DNA of 64,000 nucleotides, taken from NCBI GenBank assembly GCA_020053735.1, contig JAGVMP010000011.1, forward strand, positions 62,001 to 126,000, read 5' to 3'. The notes below the pieces were generated by a model. That model was not told where the DNA came from. It was given only the letters and a program-made list of their open reading frames with translations, and made no database searches. Position 1 is the first letter of the stretch. Each line of letters opens with the position of its first letter. Source of the DNA: Pseudomonadota bacterium. Its GTDB lineage: Bacteria > Pseudomonadota > Gammaproteobacteria > Burkholderiales > Methylophilaceae. This document shows, piece after piece, positions 33,642 through 42,212 of the stretch. A program made the position numbers and the translations under genes.

Positions 33642-35573
33642 TTATTGAACGCCCGATTTAGCCGATTTTTTAGTAAAGTGGCTTAAATCTCGCATGATTT
33701 GCATATTGCTGTTACTTTTCTTAAGCAACATAGCGCTTGCTTCAGCTCCATTGAGCGCAACATCTTTTCTTGTGCTTACTTTTTGCATAAAGAAAGCTTT
33801 ACTGTTTACTGGCTGAACAATTTTCACGTCTTGATCCACATAGGCCAATTTATCCCAGTCTGCGATATAGGTATGATCACGTGCTTCATCACCCAATAAG
33901 TTGAAGCCAATACTGTAATCAGTGTCTGGATTAGTTACACCTAACATTGGCATTAGGGTTGGCACAATGTCGCTGTGGCTGGTTAATCTCGCCACAATTT
34001 TTGCGGCTTGTTTTGGGGCATAAATTACTAATGGTGTACGTACTTGCTCATCGACAAATGTTGAGTTATGTCCCCAAAAACCATGCTCCATAAATTCTTC
34101 GCCATGGTCACCGACTAAAATCACAATGGTGTTATCAAGCAAGTTTTTCTCTTTAAGGTAATCAAACACGCGCTGATATTGACTATCCAGATGATGTACT
34201 GCATTGATATAGCGATTTTTAATTGGCACAATATCTTGACGTAGCGCTTCTTTGCTTAAGGTGGCATAGTTCAAATCATCACGATACGGATTTGCAATCA
34301 CACTTTCAGGCGGGAAAAAGTAGCGCGCGTGTGGAGACTCAAAAAACATAAAAGTAAAGAAGGGCTTGCTGGTATCGCGATTGTCTATAAATTGAAGCAA
34401 ATCAGTTACATTTTGCTGATCGTTTTGCCAGGTAATTTTACCGTTACGTTGTAAGGCCTGCATTTTGGTCTCTGGTACTTGTGCAAAAATAGTTCTATCA
34501 AATTCGGGATAACTAAATAAGGCACTGGTAAAAAAGCGCATCTGGTAATCTTGCTTCTGCATCACATCAATGATTGCTGCACCCCGCTGCTCTTGTAAAA
34601 ACTGAAACCAGTAGCTGGCGGGCATGCCCATAAACATACTAAAGACACCAGCGCGCGTGCCATTGCCCCCACTATAATTTTGCGTAAAACGCGTGGCCTG
34701 TTTGGCAAACTGCCAAGTATTGGGCATAACCTCTTCATTCAAAGTATCAGCTCGCCAAGATTCAGCCGCCAGCCAAATAATGTTGTAAGGCTGTGCAGGT
34801 TTGCTGAATTGAATAGGGTTTAAGGGATAGTTAAGCTTGCCTTTGATTTTAAGAGAGGTGTCTCGTCTACCTGTAATTCCCATCGCTCTGAATAAGCTGC
34901 GTGAGGATACTGTTTGGTAAAAAGGTACCGCCTGAGCAACTGAAGCAAGACCATTAGAAGTAAAACGATCAAATGCGAATGTCATGTGTAGCGCAATAAC
35001 CGCAATTAATGCGATTAAAATAGCGCGCCAATTAGAGATAAATTTGAATGAATTTAGTTGGGTTGCTGTATTTGTTTTGCTTAAACGAATCGCAACATAA
35101 AGCAAGCCGATTTGCAGCAAGAAAAAGCCTATTGCTATCGCTACAAAGCTAGCATCAGTTGCTGCACTACCACCTAAAGACTCTATTCCACCTGGGGTGA
35201 ATACTAAGTTGAGAACAAATCCATTGATGTACATGCCATATAGTGCGTAAAGCTTGGCATTTGCATAAAACAGTAAGGTAGTTACACCTGTGGTAACGAT
35301 GGCAGTGGCATAAACAATTGTTTGATAATTATTACTTGGTGAATCAGCTTGCTCAATTTTGGCTTTGAGAAGTTTTTTCGTGAGATGTGTAATGGCATAA
35401 GCTGGTATTAAATAAAACACCCCGTACATTAAAAAGGCAACTATTAAAAATACAAATGTGAGATTGTTTTCTAAATAAATAGACTGGAACTCAATCGAAC
35501 CAGAAACTAGAAATAAGATGAGTAAATAGCTGAAGGCAAAAAATAGTCGTAGAGCAGTGTTGAGTAATGACAT
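33642..35573 (-). CDS. DUF3413-like membrane sulfatase/phosphotransferase, copy A
   Basis: The 643-residue protein has an N-terminal membrane part of five helices like DUF3413/YejM and a C-terminal sulfatase-fold domain: IIWLAAESWRAD (metal site), YSGGNGTRAGVFSMF (Thr nucleophile), VGDHGEEFMEHG (Asp/His metal ligands). YejM/PbgA-like proteins regulate LPS amounts or transfer lipid head groups; since the nucleophile and metal residues are present here, enzyme activity is plausible. It is first in the operon with PAP2 and LtaS-like genes, behind a sigma54-type promoter 38 bases upstream. The duplicate is at 46096-48039. Confidence 0.85.
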   Translation of the reverse strand: MSLLNTALRLFFAFSYLLILFLVSGSIEFQSIYLENNLTFVFLIVAFLMYGVFYLIPAYAITHLTKKLLKAKIEQADSPSNNYQTIVYATAIVTTGVTTLLFYANAKLYALYGMYINGFVLNLVFTPGGIESLGGSAATDASFVAIAIGFFLLQIGLLYVAIRLSKTNTATQLNSFKFISNWRAILIALIAVIALHMTFAFDRFTSNGLASVAQAVPFYQTVSSRSLFRAMGITGRRDTSLKIKGKLNYPLNPIQFSKPAQPYNIIWLAAESWRADTLNEEVMPNTWQFAKQATRFTQNYSGGNGTRAGVFSMFMGMPASYWFQFLQEQRGAAIIDVMQKQDYQMRFFTSALFSYPEFDRTIFAQVPETKMQALQRNGKITWQNDQQNVTDLLQFIDNRDTSKPFFTFMFFESPHARYFFPPESVIANPYRDDLNYATLSKEALRQDIVPIKNRYINAVHHLDSQYQRVFDYLKEKNLLDNTIVILVGDHGEEFMEHGFWGHNSTFVDEQVRTPLVIYAPKQAAKIVARLTSHSDIVPTLMPMLGVTNPDTDYSIGFNLLGDEARDHTYIADWDKLAYVDQDVKIVQPVNSKAFFMQKVSTRKDVALNGAEASAMLLKKSNSNMQIMRDLSHFTKKSAKSGVQ

Positions 35574-35610
35574 TTGAATTATTGATAGTAATTAAGTTAT
35601 GCCATTAGTA

Positions 35611-35628
35611 TTGCAAACACCAAGCCAA
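35611..35628 (-). promoter_or_regulatory. Sigma54-type promoter of sulfatase operon A
   Basis: On the minus strand TTGGCTTGGTGTTTGCAA gives the invariant GG-N10-GC of a -24/-12 promoter, with GG at 35625-35626 and GC at 35613-35614, close to the TGGCAC-N5-TTGCA consensus. It lies 38 bases upstream of the sulfatase ATG and the same 18 bases are conserved at 48077-48094, although flanking spacer has diverged. No better sigma70 promoter is apparent. Confidence 0.7.
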
Positions 35629-35711
35629 CAATCTAACCAAGCAACAAAATATATAAGATATTGTTTTTAAATGTAATTTAATATTAAAACAAATCGGAAA
35701 AAGCACAAACA

Positions 35712-35726
35712 CTGCATTACTTGCAT
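35712..35726. promoter_or_regulatory. Candidate upstream activator site (sulfatase operon A)
   Basis: The near-palindrome ATGCA-AGTAA-TGCAG (minus strand) lies about 86-100 bases upstream of the -24 element, a usual distance for an NtrC-type activator. It matches the sites at 36879, 36921, 48181 and 49353. The regulator encoded in the same block is the obvious candidate to bind it. Confidence 0.5.
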
Positions 35727-35737
35727 GAAGTCATAAA

Positions 35738-36763
35738 TTAACCTGCAAAATTTGCAAGAGTAATTTGCTTAGGTTGGTTGATTGATAAACACTGAGCTGG
35801 CTGGCCTAAGCAGCCTTGTTGTAAATGGTAACTTTTAAGTACCAAACCATGTGCATCATATTGCTGTAAATGCATAGCGGATTTATTTAGGCGTACACTT
35901 AAAAAGCCATGCACAGACTCACCATATTTCAACTGACTATCTCGATATTTGATAGGATATAAATCAGCCCCACCCCCCCCAGAAATAAAATATAGGGGTT
36001 CGTTTTGGTTAACGATAGCTTGTTGATTGTGATCATGCCCGCTGATATAAGCATCAATTTTCGCTACTTTAAATGCTGGCAATAAAAATTGTTGCATCAG
36101 CGCGGTTTCATCCGCATGTTTGCCATAGTTACGAACTGGGTGATGTCCGATCACTATGCGCCAAACAGGTTGTTTAGTGTTTTCTGCAAAGCTTTTCTGA
36201 ATAAAGTCAGCTTGTGTTTTTAATGATTCAGCATTTGGTTGGGTATCCAAAAATACGACTCTTAATAGTGGCCTGCCCCCAATATTTCCCATATCTCTTG
36301 CATAAAATCTGGCTGGCATGCGCCAACGATTAGAGCCACTATTGTGTTCAGAATAGGCTAATTCATCTTTGATTTTTTTCAACTTGTCATGATTGCCCAG
36401 TACTGCGTAAAAAGGTACCGCATCTAAAAATCTACCAGAATAGACATTTTCAAAATATGCGTTCCACACTTTACTCTTCAAACCCAAATCTCTGCCCGTA
36501 TAAAAGTTATCCCCTAGGATAGCGACAAAATCTAATTTCTTATTTTGTTCTGCAACCTGTTCCATCGCTTTAGCTACACGCCATTGTACAAAATTACCTT
36601 TGCCCGCATCGCCCAAAGCAAAAAAAGTAATCTCTTTGGATTCGTTGATGTCAGAAGGAATGCGCTGGTTTGGTTCTTTAATAATAAACAGAAAACATGC
36701 AACTAAGAACAATATAAGCACAGATGCAAATAGTAAATATTTGGTTCGAAGTGAATTTGACAT
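35738..36763 (-). CDS. Secreted metallophosphoesterase, copy A
   Basis: The 341-residue protein has an N-terminal membrane anchor or signal (residues 10-28) and a calcineurin-like phosphatase domain: ALGDAGKGN, GDNFYTGRD, GNHDK, GHHPVRNYG and SGHDHNQ, the full set of metal ligands of purple acid phosphatase-like enzymes. It should cleave phosphate esters in the periplasm or outside the cell. A run of eight G on the coding strand (C8 at 35973-35980) encodes part of SGGGGADLYP and could slip. It has its own sigma54-type promoter. The copy B gene is broken. Confidence 0.87.
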   Translation of the reverse strand: MSNSLRTKYLLFASVLILFLVACFLFIIKEPNQRIPSDINESKEITFFALGDAGKGNFVQWRVAKAMEQVAEQNKKLDFVAILGDNFYTGRDLGLKSKVWNAYFENVYSGRFLDAVPFYAVLGNHDKLKKIKDELAYSEHNSGSNRWRMPARFYARDMGNIGGRPLLRVVFLDTQPNAESLKTQADFIQKSFAENTKQPVWRIVIGHHPVRNYGKHADETALMQQFLLPAFKVAKIDAYISGHDHNQQAIVNQNEPLYFISGGGGADLYPIKYRDSQLKYGESVHGFLSVRLNKSAMHLQQYDAHGLVLKSYHLQQGCLGQPAQCLSINQPKQITLANFAG

Positions 36764-36800
36764 AAGTATAGATTCATCAAAGTTAATTTTTTATATTTAT

Positions 36801-36814
36801 GCAACAAATATGCC
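36801..36814 (-). promoter_or_regulatory. Sigma54-type promoter of metallophosphoesterase A
   Basis: On the minus strand GGCATATTTGTTGC gives GG-N10-GC with a consensus TTGCA at -12. The start codon lies 37 bases downstream. Two palindromic sites lie 65-121 bases upstream. The equivalent promoter in copy B is at 49275-49288. Confidence 0.65.
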
Positions 36815-36878
36815 TTCAATACAACCTTATGATTTTTATAATAAAAATTAAAATCACCGCTAATTATTAGCAATTTTC

Positions 36879-36935
36879 ATGCAAAATATGCATAAAATTA
36901 TTTGTTTGTATGTAGGTTTCATGCAATATATGCAT
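36879..36935. promoter_or_regulatory. Pair of palindromic activator sites
   Basis: Two near-identical palindromes, ATGCAAAATATGCAT (36879-36893) and ATGCAATATATGCAT (36921-36935), have centres 42 bp apart, about four helical turns, so they face the same side of the DNA. Paired sites upstream of a -24/-12 promoter are the classic arrangement for an NtrC-type dimer-of-dimers. Confidence 0.6.
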
Positions 36936-36987
36936 ACTCGATCAGTAAACTCATCACCAATATCAAATAGGTAAGCACTAAACTAGA

Positions 36988-37210
36988 GTGTTTACTTATG
37001 TAGGAAAACCGCTAAAGGCTGTGAATACTAAAGCATGGGGCAATACATTAAGGCGTGCTGGTATTACAGATTTCCGCTGGCATGATTTAAGACATACTTG
37101 GACAAGGTGGCAACGACAGGCTGGCACACAGACGCATGAGTTACAACGCTTAGGGGCTGGTGGAGCGGTATGCCCATCTTGCACCTGAAAGCATGGCAAT
37201 TGCTGCGTAA
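36988..37210 (+). pseudogene. Tyrosine integrase remnant (C-terminal fragment, frameshifted)
   Basis: The first part encodes VFTYVGKPLKAVNTKAW and FRWHDLRHTW, the HxLR box of phage-type tyrosine recombinases. A frame change near 37155 then leads to VERYAHLAPESMAIAA, which contains the catalytic Tyr region, ending at a TAA at 37208-37210. The piece between the LGGW-like and VERYA segments is missing, as is the N-terminal three quarters. It therefore cannot be active. It ends 55 bases before a hairpin and 88 bases before the third tRNA-Lys fragment, the usual place for an integrase beside its attachment site. Confidence 0.85.
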
Positions 37211-37264
37211 CGACTAGATTCGAAGTTTGATGGTTACATTCTGCTAAACAAGCCACCAATAAAA

Positions 37265-37292
37265 AAAGTCTAGTCATCTCTGACTAGACTTT
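37265..37292. terminator. Perfect 12-bp hairpin with TCTC loop (third scar)
   Basis: AAAGTCTAGTCA and TGACTAGACTTT (37265-37276, 37281-37292) form a perfect hairpin with loop TCTC, the same loop and inner stem as at 17479-17506. A terminal T-rich arm fits a terminator for the integrase remnant, or for a tRNA transcript read from the other strand. Confidence 0.65.
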
Positions 37293-37297
37293 ATATT

Positions 37298-37345
37298 TGG
37301 TAGGGCGTGCGGGGATCGAACCCACGACAAACGGATTAAAAGTCC
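37298..37345 (-). repeat. tRNA-Lys 3' half (att-like), copy 3
   Basis: This is the best preserved copy. On the minus strand it contains part of the anticodon stem, loop CTTTTAA (anticodon TTT), variable loop, T-arm GTGGGTTCGATCCCCGC, acceptor strand ACGCCCT-A and CCA. The D-arm and 5' acceptor are absent, so it is an attachment-site duplicate, not a tRNA gene. The adjoining integrase remnant supports this reading. Confidence 0.82.
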
Positions 37346-37388
37346 ACCCCCAACATTGAGTACTGGATTGCACTACATGGTAGTATTT

Positions 37389-37459
37389 GTTCCGCAAAGT
37401 CTTACTCATGAAGCGATTTACACCTAGCATATATGTGGTTCTTTTTATTTTTGCGGAAC
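37389..37459. repeat. 10-bp inverted repeat bounding a 51-bp spacer
   Basis: GTTCCGCAAA (37389-37398) and TTTGCGGAAC (37450-37459) are perfect inverted repeats. Copy A has the same arms with two changes near 21670-21740. The location just inside the tRNA-Lys fragment fits an integrase arm or excision-factor site of the old element. The stem could also be a terminator for the regulator gene. Confidence 0.5.
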
Positions 37460-37579
37460 AGAAAATCTCTATTATTTAATAACATCCCCTCAAAAACCTA
37501 TTGACGATTACACTAAAACTTTGGGCACGCACTCGCAGTCAATTTATTAACTTTAAGATGAATATAACTGTTGTTGGAT

Positions 37580-38929
37580 TTATTTTTTAAGTTGATACAA
37601 ATCTAGCTTATTCCAAAGACTTCGCTCACTAATATCCAGCAGCCTGGCTGCTTTAGCTTTATTACCTTGACACTCAAGAAGTGCTTCGGAAATTAATTTC
37701 TTTTCTATTAATGCAACCGTTTCTGGTATTGAAAGATTGTTTAAAACTGGATCTGCTACACTATGTAAACTTATGTTCCTAGCATCAATAATATCTTTAG
37801 GTAAATCCACTAATTCGATGTTTCTATTTTTACAAATGATAGCTGCGCGTTCTATAATGTTTTGCAACTCACGCACGTTGCCAGTCCATTGATATTGCAT
37901 TAGTGCTGACAGCGCAAGGTCTGTTATTTCAACTTTGTGGCGCTGAGCAAAGTGTTTTGCCAACACAGTTATATCATCAGCACGTTCACGCAATGGCGGC
38001 ACATTAAGTTGAAAAACATTTAGGCGATAATACAAATCCTCTCGTAATTTACCTGCTTGAACAGCTTCTAACGGGTTTCTATTGGTGGCCGCCACTATGC
38101 GTAAATCTAATGCTATTTGACGGTTATCACCCACTTTTTCAATCACACCTTCTTGTAATGCCCTGAGTAATTTTGCTTGTAAACGCATGGGCATTTCAGT
38201 GATTTCATCTAAAAATAATGTGCCGCCGTTTGCCAGTTCAAACTTACCAGTGCGTGATTTTATTGCGCCTGTAAATGCCCCTTTTTCATGCCCAAACAAT
38301 TCTGATTCCATTAGATCTGCTGGAATAGCCGCACAGTTAATTGCTACAAATAATTGATTTTTACGTGGAGATTGCTGATGTAACATTTGAGCAACCAGTT
38401 CTTTACCCGTGCCTGTCTCACCAGTAATTAATACAGTGGCTTTACTTGGGGCTACTTGCTCAATTAGGTGCTTGATTTCTTGTATCTGTGTGCTGTTGCC
38501 AATCAATAGTTCTGTAGTCTGCTTTTCCTCACGAAAATAAGTATTCTCAATTTGCAGCCGCTTGTTATTTAACACTTTTGAAATGGCAATTTCTAATGTT
38601 TCAAGCTCAAAAGGTCGCAATATATAGTCTGAAGCGCCTAATTTCATTGCTTCAACTGCAGTTTTAATCTCCCCCTGCGCTGTCACCATAATAAACGGCA
38701 GGCTTTCTGATTGCTGACGTATGGCTTCTAATAATGCTAAGCCATTCATACTCGGCATATGAAAATCACTAACAATTAAATCAATGTGCTCTGTTTTTAT
38801 TATTTCTAGGGCAGCTTTACCATTGTTCGCTATTAAAGGTTTATAACCCGCTTGGCGCAAGCTAATTTCTAGCAATCTACGCATATTAGGTTCATCATCT
38901 ACTGCTAAAATTGTTTTCTGAATTTGCAT
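37580..38929 (-). CDS. Sigma54-dependent NtrC-family response regulator, copy B
   Basis: The 449-residue protein has the same layout as the regulator at 21888-23237: Asp55 receiver, GETGTGKE Walker A, GAFTGA and a Fis-like C-terminus. The two differ at scattered positions; for example AIAKALDHKRLQV is AISKVLNNKRLQI here. The DNA-recognition helix (AKAARLLDISERSLWNKL) has one conservative change, so both copies probably recognise the same sites. It is co-transcribed with the kinase at 38942 (12-base gap). Confidence 0.92.
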   Translation of the reverse strand: MQIQKTILAVDDEPNMRRLLEISLRQAGYKPLIANNGKAALEIIKTEHIDLIVSDFHMPSMNGLALLEAIRQQSESLPFIMVTAQGEIKTAVEAMKLGASDYILRPFELETLEIAISKVLNNKRLQIENTYFREEKQTTELLIGNSTQIQEIKHLIEQVAPSKATVLITGETGTGKELVAQMLHQQSPRKNQLFVAINCAAIPADLMESELFGHEKGAFTGAIKSRTGKFELANGGTLFLDEITEMPMRLQAKLLRALQEGVIEKVGDNRQIALDLRIVAATNRNPLEAVQAGKLREDLYYRLNVFQLNVPPLRERADDITVLAKHFAQRHKVEITDLALSALMQYQWTGNVRELQNIIERAAIICKNRNIELVDLPKDIIDARNISLHSVADPVLNNLSIPETVALIEKKLISEALLECQGNKAKAARLLDISERSLWNKLDLYQLKK

Positions 38930-38941
38930 TTTTATCTTAAG

Positions 38942-40612
38942 TTATTGTGATTTAACTAACTGGCTAAGTGGCAGGCTGATTGTAAAAAGTGCACCACCAA
39001 ACTGACTATTTGAACAAGTAATTTCACCATGGTGTGACAGTATAATCTGACGCACAATTGCTAAACCTAAACCCACCCCACCTGCACGTTGGGTAAAAAA
39101 AGGCTCAAAGATTTGTGCTTGAATCTCCTCTGTCATTCCAGGCCCATCATCAGATATTTCAACTTTTGCAGTGTCTTCAACTGTATGTAACCTTATATTT
39201 ACAACGCCGCCTGTTGGCAAAATTTGAATTGCATTCATTAAAATATTCATAAAAACTTGAGTCATTTGATCTGTATCTACTTCCAAAAATACAGGTCCTG
39301 CAAATTCGGAATTTAATACAATGCCATTAGATTCTGCCTGACCTCGCAATAATGCAATGGAATTTTTAATTACCTGTGCAATATCCACTTTAACAAACAC
39401 AGGTGCACGTGGTCGTGCTGCATCAATTAAACTAGAAACCAATTTATTTAAACGTTCTGTTTCAGAAATAATAAACCCCAACACCTCTTTGCCATCGTTG
39501 GTTAGTTTAGGCTCACGCAACAATAAATCAGCAGATGATCTTAAAATCCCTAGCGGTGTACGTATTTCGTGGCTCATGGCGGCAGCCAACTCCCCTACTA
39601 CTGCTAATTTAGCAGCCCTAGAGAGATTGGCTTGGGTTTTAACCAAATCGCCAATTAATCCTTCAAATGCCAACGCTAACTCTTGCACTTCTGGGGGACC
39701 TGATTTTGGCGTTTCTGACAATTGTCCTTGCTTAAAACTACGCACAAATATGGTAAGTTTAGCTAAAGGTTGAGTAATTGCTTGCGCTATTGGGGTAACT
39801 AAAAATGCTGCTAATAGAAGTGTAGTTGCCAATAACGCAAGGAAGATATATCCGAGACGATGTACAGGCGCGATTGCAACTGAATGCAACTTTTCTACTC
39901 GTAACTGCCATTTTGAGACGACTGACTGACTAGAAAATTGGCTAACTGCACGCATTTCATAGCCATTTTGTGTGTTCCAGTTGGTAGTTGATGCTAATAA
40001 ATTTCCTTGTTCATCTAATAATGCTGCAGCAGTAGGCTTACGTACGGCAGTTTTGAGAAAATCTTGTATTTGCTGCCAGTTGAATTCAGCAACAAGTTTC
40101 CCAATAACTATATTAGAGTTATCGTCTTTAATCTCTTGAGAAATTGATAGTGCATTACTTTTGATTTTATAAAAATCAATCCTTTTTTCAGCTTCACCAT
40201 GACTAAACCAATAATTGGGTAAATTTGCTGTCTGATTTAACAACTTAGCATTGCTAGAGGCAATAACCTTATTGTTAATATCGACAACATAAATCGTTTT
40301 ATATACACCATCATAGCTACTATTCAACTCCTCTAAAAATATAGACAACCGTTTATCCACATCCTCAAGCAGTAGTTCCTGCATAATGGCCAGTTGACTC
40401 CACGAGGCCACATTTTTAACCCGCTCGAACATCATGCGCGAGACATCATTGCTTACAGTCTGACTCAGGGTTACGATGTCTCGCGTGAGTTCCTTTTTAA
40501 GCACTACTCTTGCTTGATAAAAGCTTAAAAAGCTGACTAGCATTGCTGGGAGCAGCCCAGCTAAAAGAAATGCCACTAACAAAAGCTTGGGAATAGATAA
40601 ACGTTTAATCAA
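38942..40612 (-). CDS. Membrane sensor histidine kinase, copy B
   Basis: The 556-residue kinase is a full-length copy of that at 23250-24908, with intact AAMSHEIRTPLG, DDGPGM and GGVGLGLAIV motifs and a C-terminal extension of four residues. The periplasmic sensor region is largely conserved (VYKTIYVVDINNKVIASSN), with several changes around the middle (FYKIKSNALSISQEIKDDNSN in part). It may sense the same or a related ligand. Cross-talk with regulator copy A is expected from the conserved dimerisation helices. Confidence 0.9.
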   Translation of the reverse strand: MIKRLSIPKLLLVAFLLAGLLPAMLVSFLSFYQARVVLKKELTRDIVTLSQTVSNDVSRMMFERVKNVASWSQLAIMQELLLEDVDKRLSIFLEELNSSYDGVYKTIYVVDINNKVIASSNAKLLNQTANLPNYWFSHGEAEKRIDFYKIKSNALSISQEIKDDNSNIVIGKLVAEFNWQQIQDFLKTAVRKPTAAALLDEQGNLLASTTNWNTQNGYEMRAVSQFSSQSVVSKWQLRVEKLHSVAIAPVHRLGYIFLALLATTLLLAAFLVTPIAQAITQPLAKLTIFVRSFKQGQLSETPKSGPPEVQELALAFEGLIGDLVKTQANLSRAAKLAVVGELAAAMSHEIRTPLGILRSSADLLLREPKLTNDGKEVLGFIISETERLNKLVSSLIDAARPRAPVFVKVDIAQVIKNSIALLRGQAESNGIVLNSEFAGPVFLEVDTDQMTQVFMNILMNAIQILPTGGVVNIRLHTVEDTAKVEISDDGPGMTEEIQAQIFEPFFTQRAGGVGLGLAIVRQIILSHHGEITCSNSQFGGALFTISLPLSQLVKSQ

Positions 40613-40702
40613 AACCGTAAACTCGCTTACGTTTTATCAATTATGAGATAATAATTATTAGTCATATAGGATTGCAAAATGATTGCAAACTTGAGGTTAT
40701 TC

Positions 40703-41707
40703 ATGCGGATTAGTTGTGTTTTCATTGTTGGTAGTCTAGCCTTGAGCATTGGGCTATGCAAGCCTGCATTTGCTGAAGAATCGCCTAATTGGAGAGAAAA
40801 TTTTAAGTTAGGTGGATTTAGCAGTGCGGGTATCACAATCAATCGCGATGAAAGTCCAGAAGCGGCGATAAACGAAATTAGTTTGTTGTTTAGTTGGGCT
40901 AATGACTCACGTTTAAGTTTTTTTAGTGAGCTAGAACTTGAAAGGCCGTTAAGCGTAGGCGACGATGAAGAGTTTAGCCGTAAAGAAGGCAGGCTAGATT
41001 TAGAGCGTTTTTACTTTGACTACAATATTTCAGAAAAAGTAAATTTTCGTGCAGGTCGTTTTTTAACACCCAACAGTCGCTGGAATCTTTTACGTGCGCC
41101 TCCTTTATTGTGGACAAGCTCGCGTCCTCTTGCCACCGCAAGGCTTTTCCCCACCAGAACAGATGGTTTAATGGTGCATGGCGCAGTGCCATTTAAAAAC
41201 AGTGCATTTGAATATAAGCTGTTCGCAGAACTAATAAAAGACCAAGAACAAGAAAATAACGAGTTAGCCTTTGAACAAGTGCGTGGTGCGAGATTTAGTC
41301 TAAAAAACGAGTCCGATCTTGGAGTTTCACTATTATCGTTTACCGAAAAGGGCATTAATGCAGGCAGTTTTAGAATGCTGGGTTTAGATTATCTGACGTA
41401 TTTTAAAGATATCGAAGTGAGTGCCGAAGGTTTTAAAAGGTTTAATACTGATAATAAAGACGGTGGTAGCGGTGCATATATACAAACTGCAGTGCCACTT
41501 AACACAATAGGTTTTCAAGACTGGTATTGGATCACTCGGCTGGAGACATTTCAACGTCCGAATGAAGGGTCTTTTGAACGTTGGTTATTAGGTGCTACCT
41601 TGCGGGTTAAACCTACACAGTTGCTCAAGCTAGAGCTTATCGGTGGCAGTGGCGACCAACCTCAATCCCCTCGCGGGTTAACAGCTTCATTCGCACTGTT
41701 TTTTTAA
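40703..41707 (+). CDS. Outer-membrane beta-barrel (porin-like) protein, copy B
   Basis: This intact barrel has 334 residues and corresponds to the gene at 24999, with the same signal peptide type and terminal FTASFALFF-like end (LTASFALFF). I prefer ATG 40703, which has GAGG seven bases upstream, as in copy A. A further in-frame ATG at 40679 would add eight residues but has no counterpart start codon in copy A (TTA there). Divergent from the kinase gene and followed 12 bases later by the binding-protein gene. Confidence 0.75.
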   Translation: MRISCVFIVGSLALSIGLCKPAFAEESPNWRENFKLGGFSSAGITINRDESPEAAINEISLLFSWANDSRLSFFSELELERPLSVGDDEEFSRKEGRLDLERFYFDYNISEKVNFRAGRFLTPNSRWNLLRAPPLLWTSSRPLATARLFPTRTDGLMVHGAVPFKNSAFEYKLFAELIKDQEQENNELAFEQVRGARFSLKNESDLGVSLLSFTEKGINAGSFRMLGLDYLTYFKDIEVSAEGFKRFNTDNKDGGSGAYIQTAVPLNTIGFQDWYWITRLETFQRPNEGSFERWLLGATLRVKPTQLLKLELIGGSGDQPQSPRGLTASFALFF

Positions 41708-41719
41708 CGGTGTGATGGC

Positions 41720-42208
41720 ATGCATTATTTAACAATTATTGTATTATTCATTTCAATGACGGCATCATTAAATGCTTTTTCTAATGGGCGCCAGCCAATA
41801 ATCGCAGTGGTGGTGGATACTAAAGAAAATGTAGCAGACTTAAAGTTTACCAGTAACGAATTGCGTTTAATTTTTTTGCGCAAACAATTGTATTGGCCAA
41901 TGGGGCGCAGAATTAAGCCTGTAAATCTGACTGCAGAACATCCGTTGCGCTTGCTGTTTTCTCAAACAGTATTAGGTAGTCCGCCTAAAAAGCAAGTTGA
42001 TTATTGGAATGGTTTATACTTTAACGGAATATCTCCGCCGTACTCGGTTAATTCCGAAGAAGCAGTTTTACGCTATATATCACAAACCGACGGTGCAATT
42101 GGTTATATAAACGCCTGCAAATTAGATGATCGTGTAAATCCATTAGCCTGGATTGTGAATAATCAAATTAGCATGAGTGAACCAGCTACGAGTAACTGTG
42201 ATGACTAA
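41720..42208 (+). CDS. Small phosphate-binding-protein-like periplasmic protein, copy B
   Basis: The 162-residue protein is the partner of that at 26016-26504. The pattern FTSNELRLIFLRKQLYWPMG, YWNGLYFNGISPP and SQTDGAIGYINA is retained. The start is ATG here and GTG in copy A. As in copy A it has no permease genes. It probably works with the barrel and kinase as a sensing group. Confidence 0.68.
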   Translation: MHYLTIIVLFISMTASLNAFSNGRQPIIAVVVDTKENVADLKFTSNELRLIFLRKQLYWPMGRRIKPVNLTAEHPLRLLFSQTVLGSPPKKQVDYWNGLYFNGISPPYSVNSEEAVLRYISQTDGAIGYINACKLDDRVNPLAWIVNNQISMSEPATSNCDD

Positions 42209-42212
42209 GTAA

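Larger units (their letters stand above)
21583..36935. repeat. Segmental duplication, copy A
   Basis: This block starts with a tRNA-Lys fragment and is collinear with 37298-49398 in its outer parts. From the left: response regulator, sensor kinase, barrel, binding protein and EamA gene. At the right: PAP2, sulfatase, metallophosphoesterase, sigma54 promoters and upstream sites. The proteins are mostly the same between copies, with scattered substitutions. The middle (26.9-32.9 kb) is unique to this copy and holds the PepSY/COG4705/QseBC genes and an LtaS-like enzyme. Confidence 0.85.

Noticed and set aside
30926-35573. Gram-positive-like lipoteichoic acid synthesis
   Set aside because: The LtaS-like enzymes occur in a clearly Gram-negative setting with barrel and LolA-type proteins; related enzymes modify glucans or lipid A.
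37298-37345. Complete tRNA-Lys gene
   Set aside because: Only the 3' half from the anticodon stem onward is present; D-arm and 5' acceptor strand are missing.
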